Part shown: positions 32,088 to 60,910 of the stretch, piece after piece
How positions within the stretch are numbered: the stretch's first letter is position 1
Layout of the letters: every line of letters begins with the position of its first letter
From: Anadara kagoshimensis
Lineage: Eukaryota; Mollusca; Bivalvia; Arcoida; Arcidae
Length of the DNA: 64,000 bases
Direction of reading: 5' to 3'
Assembly (NCBI GenBank): GCA_021292105.1
Contig: CM037870.1
Coordinates: 26,645,416 to 26,709,415 of the forward strand
Translations under genes and position numbers: made by a program
The notes under the pieces: generated by a model
Seen by the model: the letters and a program-made list of their open reading frames with translations, nothing else
The model's database searches: none
What the model was told of the DNA's origin: nothing

Positions 32088-32285
32088 TTTCTTGCGTATA
32101 ATGTCCAACCTGCCTTAAAGGTCACATCTATATAAGGGCGACCTAGTTAAAAAGGCTTGTAGAATTGTAAACCAATTGTTCTTTATTCATATTATTTGAA
32201 CCTGTGTATAAAGGTCACATGCCCAAAAAGGTCACTTACTAGTTCGCTTGGATGGTCTTAATAGACAGGTTTGGCTGTATCTAAA
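32088..32285 (+). mobile_element. MITE with AACCTGCCTTAAAGG end
   Basis: CCAACCTGCCTTAAAGGTCA opens and AGACAGGTTTGGCTGTA closes. The middle has TTCTTTATTCATATTATTTGAACCTG. Relatives at 61998-62345 and 62437-62625. Confidence 0.6.
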
Positions 32286-32409
32286 GCCCGTCAGCGATAT
32301 TTTGGCAGACTGTTTATAAACATTGAATAGTCTATATAATATTAATATGGATATATAAAGGTGGTCTGGAAAAAAGAACGCGTGAATATATCTATACGAT
32401 AACAAGGTT

Positions 32410-32700
32410 TATACCTCACTTTGGAACATACAAGTTAGGTTAGACACGTGAACTTCCACCAAGGAAAGGAGGCCGGATGCTCCGGAAGGTTAAGGTTAAG
32501 CACCTCCTGTTTAGCTAGCGTGTGTTATCAAAATTGTGTGAAAGGAACATGGAATTAGGGACGTCAAATAAATCCAGGGCAATCCTGGACACTATCAACA
32601 ATACTGTGATGGCGGCCATAGAACGTTTTTAGGGTCTTGATAAGGCTAGGCTTGCAATATCCCAATGTTATTTGCCCATATACCATTGGTTATAGATAAA
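32410..32700 (-). repeat. Retroelement 3'-end fragment (-)
   Basis: UTR blocks (GTTAGACACGTGAACTTCCA, CACCTCCTGTTTAGCTAGC) are followed by the ORF tail in reverse (ATCAACAATACTGTGATGGC, GGGTCTTGATAAGGCTAGGC). Confidence 0.7.
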
Positions 32701-35700
32701 TAGACAACAAAGCACACGTTGTTTATATACATTCTTTTATTATTGTTTATATCTATCAGGTATCAAATATTACGAAACATGATTGTGTTATAAGGGTTTA
32801 AGCTTAGCTCAACCCACCTAGACATTTCAGTAGTGTGGTACAAATTGGTCAACTATCAAAAAGTGCAAAACACTTTGGTCATAATTCTACATTAAAAATT
32901 AAAAATAAAGCAATTTTTTCAACAAAAAATGCAAATGTGCCTTTCTGACTTGTGCTGTTCAAATCAATTAGGTATTCAGAACTTCCTATAAATCCTACGT
33001 AGAAAAAACAACCCAAACATTTTTTTTAAATAATGCATTGCGCGATTCCCTCCTTCATACCCATATACGGACGGTATGAATTAATTGATTGAATGGTTTG
33101 TCTTAGAAGAAAATATATTGACCCAACTTTTTGAAAGAACCATTGTAGGAAACAAAGATTATTAATCCCCGAATTTGGCATGTACTTAAACCTCTGATAT
33201 TTAGCTGCCGAATTACTGCCTAGCTATTTCTAACTTTGTTTATAAAGATATACGGTATAGTATTTCAAAATTGTAAAAATTCCCAAAAATCAGGTACTTT
33301 CCAAATGTTAGTAAAGATATGCTTATAATCAAGCAAAATTAGGTTGCGACTATACTGTAAAATCAAGCAAAACGCGTTTGAGGTTAGGATTTTAACAACT
33401 TAGTCAAAAATTAAATTTAGAAAATATATTATTATCTAGAATAGAAGAAAAAAGTTAAATATGTGTTCGATGTTTATTGCAATCATAAAGTCAATATTTC
33501 TAGTTTATTGTTAAGAGTTATTAGTAAGTTCATCTTTATATAACACTTTACAGGTACACATTTGAACTCAACATAAGAAAAAATAGTCAAAAATAATAAT
33601 TAAAAACGTTTCACATATAGGATAATTGGTATACTAAAACCGTCTAAACTTAAATACTGATATTTCATAGAGTTCCCCAACCTTTAACCTTTGCAGGCTT
33701 GTAATGTTAGTGTAATGTGTCCAGAATGAGTAGATACCTGGACCTTGTTGTTCGAAACTTGATTAGCTTAATCAGTGATTAGCAGAAAAATTAAAACATG
33801 AATAAAAATCAAAATATAATTATCGAATCGATATTTTTTATTACAATGTGCTTTAGTTTGATTGTAATTTTGTTCATGTCTGACATTTCAAACGTTCAAA
33901 ATATATCTGAAATTATGCAAAATTCAAATTTTGACTGATCAATTGATTACACTAATCGGGCTTCGAACACCTGACACCAAAGCCACAAGCCATTTTGATG
34001 AACAAAGTTTTAGTATACCAAGTATTCTTAGCACTATACATGTGTTAGCACTTATAAAGCTTAACATAAAAATATCACAGTAGAATACTAAAATCAAGAA
34101 TATAACTTGAACATTTGAAACAACAATGACTAGCATCAAACAATATCAACAATAAATGGAACGAGTTACTTCTTATCAAATATAGGATAGGTGGGTGGGT
34201 TATTGATGTGGAGTTGAGTAATGTTAATGATATTATATTTATGTGCGTTTTAGTCAATGGTTAACAATATTAAAGAAAATAAGTACAACGTTCTTTTCTT
34301 AAACGAAAATAAAACGGCACAGCAATTCTCTAATAAAAATAGGAAAGTAGTTAGCGTGTGGTTGAAAAATTACTGTGATGTGGATGTTAAACGAAGGCGT
34401 AAACTAAAGGGTGATAAACATAAATGTTATTTTTAAAAACACTATTGTTCTCAATCTTTTGAAAATAATTAAATATAAAATGAAATGATGTATATGAAAT
34501 GTAATATGGTATAAATGATGAGGGCAAAATGGCTTTGTAGTATGCATGATAAAATGTGAATCGTTACCGGGATAGTAGTAGCTTACACCTAGTGTTTTTG
34601 GTAGTATTGAGTTGCTATGAATTGCTTAAAGTAGTAAAATGGAATTGAAATAATTTTTTATGGACATTTTTCTTTCACTGGATCTAAAAGCAATGTTTGT
34701 ATTCGGTAAAAGTGCAGAAAAATAAGTATTTAGATCATTTTTTTTTTTACAGATTTTCGAGACAAACAGAAAATACAGTTGAAACAAATAGAAAAAAGTG
34801 AAAAATTGATACCAATTTCTCCATGTCACTACGGCAAAAATGCAAATAAATACTGAAAAATGATTGTTAAAATATCTGGAAGCAAGTATTACAGCATCTA
34901 ACCAAAAATGAATATCAAACAAAAATTATCTCCCTTGTTACATATCAACATTTAACAATATTTATCTCCCTTGTTACATATCAACATTATAAAATTCGCA
35001 AATTGTGGTACCATATGAATTACACAACCAACAGACAGTATCAAAATGAGCTTCTATGAAATAAAACATACGACAGACATAGTTTGTATCATATTTATAT
35101 ATGGATTAAGCGAATATCTAAACAATATGCAAATTAAACCAAACTGAAATATTTAAAAAATACAACATAATGGAAAATAAAATTACAACACTGAAATTAT
35201 TTATATAAACTATGTGTGATCATGACACGACAATTATTCAATGTCAATGAATTTCATTTCATATGTATCAATAAATGAATTATTTTGAAAAAAACTTAGG
35301 CATTCGGTTCGAAATGGAGAAGTGTTTTCAAATTCCAAATCACTACTTAAAATGTCCTTAATAATACCATAATGAACTTTATGAGATTCTGTTGTGAGAT
35401 TCAAAAAAGTGAGATATTCACTAGTTCATTGGCATTTCCTCAATATGAAAATTGAAAAAATATGAGATTTTGTTAAAGTAAATTGTGAAAGAGGCTAAAA
35501 AACGATGCTCCTATTCTCACCGGTTAATGACTTATTGCCGTTGCCCTTTTCTTTATATTTATAACAAAATCCTAATCAACAACTTCAACAATAAAACAAG
35601 AATAAATAAAATATCTTTGCAATTTACAAAAAGACTACTTCAAAAAAACATCAACGTTTTACTATATGCCATCGTACTAAACATTACAACATAAACGGAA

Positions 35701-36052
35701 CAGTCACTACTATATTCAGTAAGTCATTTCACTGAACTCTCAATTGAAATCATGTGCACGTTTAACGTTTTGAAATAAATATCCACCAAGTCACATTAAT
35801 AATATTACTAATATTTTATATTGTAATAATAAACACATCACAATTGTCACAATGACATCAAATCACTCAAAGTAAATGAAAAAAAAACATTATTACTTCA
35901 CAATATTGTTCTGTTAAATTAATTTAGTCCAGGTAACGTCACATCACATCACATCACATAAATGGCACTATTCAAATTACTTGTAAACGCAAATGGCATC
36001 ACAAAATGTTTAAGAAAAGTTTTCATTACGTTTAACATATAATGTACATGTA
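32701..36052. other. AT-rich region 3' of the NR4A gene, no gene seen
   Basis: No frame longer than ~100 codons has a protein-like pattern. An AT-rich duplicated block (AACAATATTTATCTCCCTTGTTACATATCAACATT, two partial units at 34928-34987) is the only repeat noted. Part of it may be the NR4A 3' untranslated region. Confidence 0.4.
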
Positions 36053-36146
36053 TTAAATACACAACTCTGAAGGAAAAATTATCTGGTACAAAAATAAGTC
36101 TCCAATACTAATAATTATATAGATTGTATCGATGAAGGATCCGTTT

Positions 36147-52386
<16,240 letters not shown>

Positions 52387-52438
52387 CGTTTGAATATATT
52401 TTATCGTGATCATAAGAAGGTCTTGAGGAACAAACGGG

Positions 52439-52446
52439 TGACGTCA
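52439..52446. promoter_or_regulatory. Full CRE, TGACGTCA (distal NR4A promoter)
   Basis: Perfect CRE 53 bp upstream of the tentative ATG at 52386. A near-CRE (TACGTCAC, 52462-52469) is 15 bp further up and an inverted CCAAT box (ATTGG, 52522-52526) about 75 bp beyond. The cluster is promoter-like and fits immediate-early control of NR4A genes. Confidence 0.55.
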
Positions 52447-52599
52447 CACAGCTTCAACTCGTACGTCACTAGATTTGAAAGCACATTCCAGGTAATTGGT
52501 AGCGATGTAACAGGCTCTCTGATTGGTCCATTCATAATAACCTGCATGGTTGGTTAGGGTTGCCTGTCGTCAATGGCTGGTTGTGTAGTATTGTTCAGC

Positions 52600-53610
52600 G
52601 TCAATTCCCAAGCTTACGTAAATAGCAAGACAGTTGTGCTAAAGATAGATACAATATATGCATATTAACCACAATGGAGCACCGCACCAACCAATGAGTG
52701 TGATGTAAGAAGAAATTCAATAATGTATCATAATTAGAATATTGTAACAAATCAAACACTCTACGTATACGATAAATCTAAACAGCAGCGAAAAACCAAG
52801 CTAATTTTAGATTTACAAATGTAATTATAGTTAGAGAGTGATTCTCTCTCGTCTTCAGAAAGAACTCAAGCGATCAATATACTGTACACATGTATATGAT
52901 AGCGGCGGACGGCGGTGTATGTAATTTTCATCTGGGACAATAGTCTATATTTAGATTTGAATTTTGATTTTATATTTCAGTGCCCTTAGGATGATATGGG
53001 TCAGAGAAAGTATATATGCAGAGTTTTTGATATGTTAAACACTTCTCCTTGAAGCATGTAATCTGTGTATAGGTAACGTCATACTACCTTATGTTTGTTA
53101 GTTACAACACAGACTACATACCTGAGATGTTGTGCTTATTTTTGAAAAAATTTAAAAATAGAATGACAGCTTTGTAATGTAAATTTTACTACGTGAATCC
53201 TACAAGAATCTCATTCATGTTTTCTCTAAAAGACTGTTTCTAGTTAAAAATAATTTAAATTTTTTAAATGTTTGAAATTTTTACTTTATTTATTGCCTTT
53301 TTTGACAATCATTTGAAAATGCTATTTTAAATGTATTTGTTGTTTGTTTGTTAAAAGCAAAGAATGGAATTTGTCTGACGTTTTCGGCATATTTTAAAAT
53401 AATCTTTTAAAATACGTTATTCAACGACACAGCATAATAATAAATTTGAATAAAACTTCTAGATTCTAAGATTCTTCTAGAGAGGAGTAATATTTCCCTT
53501 ACACATACACGTACTTCATAATAGTACTTTTTGTTAAGCTACTGTTTTTTGTACTTGTTAAGGAACTAAGTGCCTTTATGTCAATCAAATGATGTTTGCA
53601 TTAAAAAAGA
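52600..53610. other. Upstream of NR4A, no gene seen
   Basis: AT-rich DNA with no protein-like frame and no repeat recognised elsewhere in the window. Confidence 0.4.
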
Positions 53611-53616
53611 AACGCA

Positions 53617-54180
53617 CCAGTTCATGTTCAAATCACAATCAAAACAAAAAAAAACTTTGAAAAATGGCAAGTTCCGTGGAACAAGTAAACTTTAACCAAG
53701 GGAAAGATAACCTTCTGTTTAGCAATAACTCTACATCCACCACGAGTGTACTCAAAATTGATATGAATTCAGGAACATGGAACTTGTGGGACGTCAAATA
53801 TATGCATGAAAATTTCGTATACATAGACATCAAACTTATCTACAATATTATGATGACGGCCATAAAACTTATTGACGACCTTGATATGCCTAACATTGCA
53901 GCATTCCCGTGTTAAAAATTCAGTTGTAAGCAGCTCGCTCTGTTTTATAAATGTTCGGAGTGTAAACAAGCGCTATCATGCATAGCGTATTTATTGTAAA
54001 AATAAGCAGGAGAAGCAGGTACACTGCTGCATACAAAAGGAAAGTTGTCAATAGAAAAAAAAATTGAAGTCATCACGTTTGTAAAATAGCTCAAATGTAT
54101 CCTTTTATAGGTATTTTAATTGAGGTTCAAGTCCAAATATGAAGCAGAACTGTACTTTTACTGTGACCATGACAATAAAA
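53617..54180 (-). pseudogene. Reverse-transcriptase C-terminal relic plus 3' UTR (-)
   Basis: On the - strand, translated pieces in order show a KRDDFNF-like block (near 54100), a PASPAY block (near 54030), and a KFYGRHHNIVDKFDV block (near 53870), then the family's 3' untranslated blocks to 53617. This is the order seen at 57910-58560. Frame changes and stops are frequent, so it is dead. Confidence 0.6.
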
Positions 54181-54389
54181 CGACATTGAATATGCATTTG
54201 CCAACAAACAAATCTTTATACAGAAAGTTATATAGACAGTAGCAAGTAAACAAACATAGTTATTGGTATTTTAAATAAACAAAACAAGACGCTAAACTCT
54301 ATTTGTGTAGGACAGGATTAAACTTTATAATTATCATCTGTAAGATAAACTACTCGAACTATACTGAAGTTCACGTGAATGTTGTAAAG

Positions 54390-54760
54390 CCAGATGCCAA
54401 CGTTTATTTTTTCTTATTGTGTTCCTTTCTTGCATTTTATTGTGGCGCGCTGTGGTAAAACTTGTTTACATTTCTGGAACTTTATATATCAGACCGAGCT
54501 TACAAATAAATTGTTGACCCATGGATATTGCAAGCAAAAGGTTATCAAGGCCCTCGAGTTTAACGACCGTCGTCACAAACTTGTTGATAAGTGTGATGTC
54601 TCTGTATCTGAACCTATTGTACCCTTGAAATATATTTGACGTCCCATAGAGTTTCAAGTTCCGTTCATTCTCAATTGTAATTACACGCGTGGCTGGTTTA
54701 ACTTGCTAACAGTAGGTACTCACCCTTTCGGAACAATAATTGTGTGTATTCTTATCATGC
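54390..54760 (+). pseudogene. Reverse-transcriptase C-terminal relic plus 3' UTR (+)
   Basis: The frame to 54639 contains TNKLLTHGYCKQKVIKALEF and LVDKCDVSVSE, the same C-terminal block as other copies. It is followed by GACGTCCCATAG, TTACACGCGTGGCTGG and the rest of the 3' UTR. Confidence 0.6.
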
Positions 54761-55134
54761 CAAAGAGTCATCAAAAGGGTTTGTAGCTCGAAATGTGTTT
54801 TGTGTAGCAATTCAGATATACTAGATATAGGACAAGAGAAGTTATTCTTTACAGGGGTACACATAAGCTTGATGAACTGAACTTGTTAGTTACCACGTGG
54901 TATTCTTATGATTAAAATTACATCCAAAGTTTTAAATGTTGTGCTTGTTACTATGGAATTATAATGAATTATAGTATATTAGAGTAAAAATGAATGTAAT
55001 TCAATCATTTGGAACTAAATAATTATGCTAATCAGATCAACAATTACACTCTATCACGCACAAGATGAAGAACAAAAATAAACATGAAACTTGAATATAG
55101 ATTCAACTTACATATTTTAAATAGTATTTTTGGT

Positions 55135-55600
55135 GAAATAACTTGTCAATGCCCTCAAAATGTTCCATAGCCGCCATGACAGAAACAAACGCAACAAAAA
55201 ACCATAACATATTGGAAGCAGTATTGATGAGGGTATAACCTTCAGTGATAAAATATGATGTTGCTTTCTGTGCCTTACATATTAATTGTTAAAACAAGTA
55301 TATCGCAAAGCCCTCAAAAAGCTTTATGGCTGTCATCGTAGTATTGTTTATAAGTATGATTTACACGTATCTGTATTGAAAATTAACCAGGATATATTTG
55401 ATACCAAGAGATCTTTGTTCCGTTCATTCTCAATTTGGTTTTACAGCTGTGTAGCTAGCTAGATGAGTGGTGCTTAAACTCCCAGAACACCCGGTCTCAC
55501 TTTCCCGTTAGAAGTCAAGTTCATTTAATTTGCCGGTTTACAAAGTTTTTACTTAACTTTTTGGATTATGATTTGGACAGGAATCGGTATGTCTTTGGTT
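55135..55600 (+). repeat. Retroelement 3'-end fragments (+), two overlapping pieces
   Basis: An ORF-tail piece at 55145-55190 (TCAATGCCCTCAAAATGTTC) is followed by a longer copy from 55300 (CAAAGCCCTCAAAAAGCTTT) through the UTR blocks to ~55600. Confidence 0.6.
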
Positions 55601-56312
55601 GATTTGTATGTGTAAGTACAGAGATAAGCAAGGCATAAAGATTTCATCTACATATTTTATACTTTTTTTTGGTAAAACTATTAGTTACAACTAATGTGCA
55701 AAATCGTCCAACTGTAGCTAGAGTCATAGAGACCACAAACTGACTGCACCACTAGCTAGCTAGGAACCTTATGTAAACAGGAAAATGAATGATAACGGAT
55801 ATCGAGAACAGAGATTGTAAGACCTGTACATGGCACGACAAGATGGTGCTCAGAAGTTTTGAACTCTGTCTTATTGCAATAGACACTCTACAAACTTACA
55901 CAAATACGAAAGTTTTAATTGAAGGAATTGATTGCCAATAACAAGACCAAATAAGACATCAAAACGGGTCAAGCAGAATCGTAAGGAGAAATAGGACACC
56001 AATGCCAGCCAAGCAAAACACGTAAAGAAAATTAGGACACCATGATGAAACCAAGGGGAATACGTAAAGAAGGAAATATAAGGAAGATGAATCTTTGAAG
56101 TGCATGTGTTTTGTAATCTTAAGGTAACACAACCTTCCTTAATGATTCAGCAAATTTACCGGGAATAACGAGAGTTAACAAGAATTGCAACCGAATTATA
56201 TGTGCAGGTTTGACACAAGATAGCCAGAATGACTAGGGAAAAACACTATTAAAGTGATAAAATACACAGTACCATTGCGACGGAAACAAATGGATCATTG
56301 TTTTAACTGCCA

Positions 56313-56313
<1 letters not shown>

Positions 56314-56367
<54 letters not shown>
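56314..56367. repeat. (GT)n microsatellite
   Basis: About 27 GT units with one GC near the start. 55600-56800 otherwise shows no gene. Confidence 0.95.
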
Positions 56368-56368
<1 letters not shown>

Positions 56369-56809
56369 CGTCTATTGAAAAACCCATTCTTGTATTTTAT
56401 TTACAAAAACAACAAAAATAATGATCCATTTCCTTGAGGTAAATCCCAATGACAGACACCACACACGTATACAAAAATATGTTTGTTTAAATGTAAATGT
56501 ATGTAAAATATCACCGGTTCGATCAATCGTAACGATTTAATATAACCTTGAATAAAAACCAGGTATAAAATTAAACTGTATCACCCACGCATAGATGGTA
56601 GATGGCTGGTCATGACAATATTGACAATTACGTCATTGTGTTCAATTATTTGTTTACTTATAGGTGGCTAAATTACTACATCAGTATGTACGTAATAGAA
56701 TTATCAATCAAAACAATAAACACTAATTATGATAATACCATAGGTAGGTAAACCCCACCCACTTATATGGGCATGTTAGATAAACTAGATCAATACGTAA
56801 TGATAAAAC

Positions 56810-57290
56810 ACATGTCCAAATCAGAATCTAGAAGCAAAGTAAAAACTTTGGAATTGACAAGTCAGGTTAGACACGTGAACTTCCACCAGGGAACCGTGGC
56901 CGGGTGCTCTAACAGGGTAAACACATCCTGTTTAGCTAGCTACACCCGTCACGTGTGTAATAAATTTGGAAGAAATCAAAAACAAACATACTAATCCATG
57001 TCCAAATCACAATCCAGAAGCAAAGTAAAAACTTTAGAACTGACAAGTTAGGTTAGACACGTGAACTTCCACCAGGGAAGCGTGGCCGGCTGCTCTGGAA
57101 GGGTAAGCACCTCCTATTCAGCTAGCTACACCCATCAAGTGTGTGATAAAAAAATAGTGATAGGAACATGGAACTATTGGATGTCAAATATATCCAGGGT
57201 AATCCTGGACACAGAAACATCAAACTTGTCAACAATACTGTGATGACGGCCATGAAACTTTTTGAGGGCCCTGATTATGTTTTAACTATC
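56810..57290 (-). repeat. Two tandem retroelement 3'-end fragments (-)
   Basis: 56810-56965 and 56990-57290 both run from the distal UTR blocks (CATGTCCAAATCACAATCC) inward. The second reaches the ORF tail (AACAATACTGTGATGACGGC). The pair is head to tail, suggesting insertion into itself or local duplication. Confidence 0.7.
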
Positions 57291-57439
57291 AGATATTACA
57301 AAAGGGGTCAGTTACATAAAGCAGAGATGCTTATGTTTAGAGGTCATAATAGTTGATCTTCGAAATCCCCCATTGTTTTGGAGACGACTGTCCAAAGGTG
57401 AATAAATATATCAGAGTTCCTGTAAATGGTCAAGCACAT

Positions 57440-58560
57440 CTGTACAGTATGTGGTTCGCAATATTATTTTACTTGAACATATTGTTTTTGATACGCTATC
57501 TCGTGTAAAAAGTATAAAAGTATTGATTTTTCTATACTTAACACCACTATTCCTCATTGTACACTTGAAAGAACGTCTTAAACAAATTATTCACAAAAAC
57601 GGTAAGCCGAGATACAAATATCTAGTGCTGAACAGAGATTCTGGTGATTTTGTGAAGCATCATACGGATTTCAAACAAAAATATACTGAAGATACCATCA
57701 ACAAAAAGTTCGCGTTTTTTGATAGACATCATTTTTGTTGTATTTGGTGATTTAATTTTCCAACAAACAATCGGTATTCAATTTGGCACAACTGTGCGCC
57801 ATTGCTCGCTAGTTTATTTCTTTATTGTTATGAAGCAGAAGTTATACAGAACCTTGTTAAATCTGGAGAGAAGACTGTCACCAAAATCATTCAACTCCAC
57901 ATACAGATATGACTATAAAACTAGTATATACATGACGTTCTGTCTCTAAACAATTCTAAATTTGGAGACTATGTGGATGCCATAGTGAGCTGGAAATAAA
58001 AGGTACGACTAATTCTTCATGTTCTGTTTCATAATTAAACTTATACCTCAACTATGGCGCTCACAAAAAGCTACATTTGAAACTGTATGACAAACGTGAT
58101 GATTTTAATTTTTCTATTGTCAAATTTTCTTTTCTATGCAGCAATATACCAGCTTCTCCTGCTTATTGTGTATTTGTTTAAGAATTAATACGCTATGCTA
58201 AAGCTTGTTTCCGCTATGGAAACTTTATACATCGAAGCAAGCTTCTTATAAATAATTTGTTGACATAAGGGTATTGCAAGCCTATGCTTATCAGCGCCCT
58301 CAAAATGTTTTATGGCCGTCGTCACAGTATTGTTGATAAGTATGGTGTCTGTAGCCAGGATTGTCCTGGATATATTTGAGGCCCCATAGTTTCATGTTCC
58401 TTTCACTTAATTTTGATTAATCACGTTGTGAGTGTAGCTAGCTAAACAGGAGGTGCTTATACTTCCGGAACACCTGGTCTTGCCTTCCTGGTGGACAGCC
58501 TAACTTGACAGTTTCAAACATTTTACTTTGCTTCTGATTGTGATTTGGACATGGGTTAGT
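57440..58560 (+). pseudogene. Reverse-transcriptase relic, longest copy, with 3' UTR
   Basis: Translated pieces in three frames give, in order: KERLKQIIHKNGKPRYKY (57570-57620), a VVFGDLIFQQTIGI block (57725-57780), a degraded stretch where MGT-CAPLLADLFL-type residues and the YIDD motif would be, KSFNSTYRY (57886-57912), NSKFGDYVD (57953-57980), KLYDKRDDFNFSIVKF (58082-58130), a PASPAY block, ELIRYAKACF-like residues, and a KMFYGRRHSIVDKY block (58305-58346). This order matches the RT and C-terminal region of a retroelement family widespread in bivalves. The catalytic YxDD is destroyed and several shifts are present. The 3' UTR continues to ~58560. Confidence 0.7.
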
Positions 58561-58744
58561 ATGTTTGGTTTTTTTATTCTTCTAAGAAATGAAATAAGAA
58601 TCCATAAGAACTCTAAAGGAGATTTTAATGATAAAAAAATTCCACAAAGTTCTAGTTAGGAAGCCCAACGGTGTAGCTCTTAGCCTAAAATTTATCAAGA
58701 AACTTTGTTGTATGAGACAGAAAGTTGAAACCGTAGTTAATCAA

Positions 58745-58920
58745 AAACAAACATACTAATCCATGTCCGAATCACAATCCAGAAGCAAAGTAAAAGTAAA
58801 ACCTTTGGAACTGACAAGTTAGGTTAGACACGTGAACTTCCACCAGGGAAGTGAGGTCGGGTGCTCCGGAAGGATAAGCGACTCTTGTTTAGCTAGCTAC
58901 ATCCGCCATTTATGATTAAG
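58745..58920 (-). repeat. Retroelement 3' UTR fragment (-)
   Basis: CATGTCCGAATCACAATCCA, AGTTAGGTTAGACACGTGAA and TTTAGCTAGCTACATCCGCC. It forms an inverted pair with the end of 57440-58560, ~185 bp away. Confidence 0.7.
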
Positions 58921-59439
58921 AGTGTAGGGTAAATAATCAAGGTATTTCTGGTAAAATGTGTTTTTATGAGTAAACCCAAAACCTGTCTAAACTGGACCCT
59001 GAGTAAACCCAAAACCTGTCTAAACTGGAGCTTGAGTGGACTTAGAAAACCTGTCTAATCTTGTGATTGGTGGTTTGGACAAGTTTCACACTGCATCCCT
59101 AACCTAAGGCCAATGAACCGTTAATAAACAATATTATCATTATGATTGTTTATGTTTATCAGAATATTGTAAAGTAGCAATATTCTTTCAGCAAAACTAC
59201 TTCATCAATAATCTAAATTGATCAACTATTTACTTGTCTTATTGTGTTTTTCATGTTCTTATGAATTTCTCTTTCCAGGTTTTCTGATATATCATGTTTT
59301 TATGTATTTTTCCAATCATGTCTTAATTTCTTATACATTGTCATTTTATGTATTTTTATTGTCTTTTTTCTGACATATTGTGTTCTTGGTTGTATACTTT
59401 TACAAAGTAATTTCACCTGTAAGTTCATATGCCTCTTTA

Positions 59440-59700
59440 AAAAGAGTCCTAAACTTCTAATGATATTAAAAGCTGCATAAGTTGGATAAATTGTCAACCA
59501 GAAAGCACAATCATGCCAATTGTCAACTCTATCAGGCAACAGATTACAGAAAAACCCTAACCATTGCAACATAAAAATATCATAAGATACAATCAGAGAT
59601 GCAGTTAAGTAGTATCCATGGCAATAACAAAAGAAACAAGGAACATATGCCACCCACTATGAAAAAGTTCTTAACGAAACCCCAAACTTTCGAAAGAAGC
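59440..59700 (-). pseudogene. Decayed class A GPCR-like fragment (TM6-TM7)
   Basis: One frame (to about 59583) reads VKNFFIVGGICSLFLLLLPW then LLNCIS, like a sixth membrane helix with a WLP-type motif. The next frame reads FMLQWLGFFCNLLPD, like a seventh helix with a disturbed NPxxY region, then AFWLTI. A frame change falls between the two. A CAG acceptor-like site precedes the first part. Similarity is by eye; it could also be a chance hydrophobic stretch. Confidence 0.3.
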
Positions 59701-59957
59701 TGGAGATAAGAAAAATTACAAATGCATTTATTTTTTGACATAGTTAAATTACTATAGTACTTTTGTAGCATATTGTTACCACCCACACCCCCACTTTTTA
59801 AAGTCGGGTAAATAAATATAAACCTTTTCATACTTAACAATTGACCAACAATGGAATGTATATGCCATATAAAAAGAAATTTACCTGTAAAACTTTATTT
59901 TTGTGTGTATTGTATCAGTAAGTCATTGTTCGGCGTGCCTGATTCAGATACGTATAG

Positions 59958-60187
59958 GAAAATATCTTTGACCTGTCCGCTTGACCTTTTATTTAAATAT
60001 TTATCAGGGACCAAGTACATCTATGTATAGGGAGCACAGGTGTTAATTGTATACATCATGTGATAGAGTAAACCTGTGCACTGTGTATGTATTAACTTGT
60101 ATCTTAACACTACCCATTCATTGGGTGGACCATCTTTATGAATATCTCCAATGAAAGGTCAAACGGGCAGGTCAATGTTGTTGGCCT
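59958..60187. mobile_element. MITE, second copy of 17110-17328 family
   Basis: TTTGACCTGTCCGCTTGACC at the left and GGTCAAACGGGCAGGTCAAT at the right. It also shares CCATTCATTGGGTGGA-like sequence with CCACCCATTACATGGGT in the first copy, but the middle is rearranged. Confidence 0.7.
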
Positions 60188-60769
60188 ATATAATAAAGGT
60201 TGTACTGGATGGTATCTGTTATAGATACAATAATAGAACTTTTGTATTATTTCTCGTTAAAGGAAATCGATAGCCTGCTGAAGACGAACATGATAATGCT
60301 AAACGTGACGACTGTATCTATACTGGTCCATATATGTATAGAAAAGCTTTGTATAATATACATGCAATAAATCGTTAAAAGACAAAATCGGGCTTTGACG
60401 TCACAAATGCTCTTTCATGATGACGTATGTCTTTAATTCTCTCTGTGACTTCAAAATCTATATAATGACGACATTTCTGTTTCATGTATTTAACTGCCTA
60501 TATTTGGACATATAAAGGGATTGATTCTAAAATTATATCAGAGATTGGAATTCGTATAACATTAATACATTTAAATGAATGAAATACATGATATCCACTT
60601 AATTTGAATTATAATCATTCCAGATATAATAAAATTGACATTTTAAGATTTAAGATTATATTAATTAATACAAATTTTTTATATAAGATATTATTTAATA
60701 TTAAAATACATTGAGTAAAAATACATGGGGGTTTTTAAACATCATCAACTAATATATCCAAAATCACCC

Positions 60770-60910
60770 AAGATATATCTGACGTCCCATAGTTCCTTTT
60801 AATTCTCAATTTTGATAACACGTGTAGCAGGTGTAACTGGCAAAATAGCAGAACCCGGATCTCATTTACCTAGTAGAAATTCACGTGCTTAACTTAATTT
60901 CTTGTTTAAA
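60770..60910 (+). repeat. Retroelement 3' UTR fragment (+), with internal loss
   Basis: ATATCTGACGTCCCATAGTT, AACACGTGTAGCAGGTGTAA and AGTAGAAATTCACGTGCTTA follow the family order but lack the central block. Confidence 0.6.

Noticed and set aside
59300-59840. Intact membrane-protein gene
   Set aside because: The hydrophobic segments lie in two frames with a shift between them and no start exon was found; kept only as a low-confidence GPCR-like relic.
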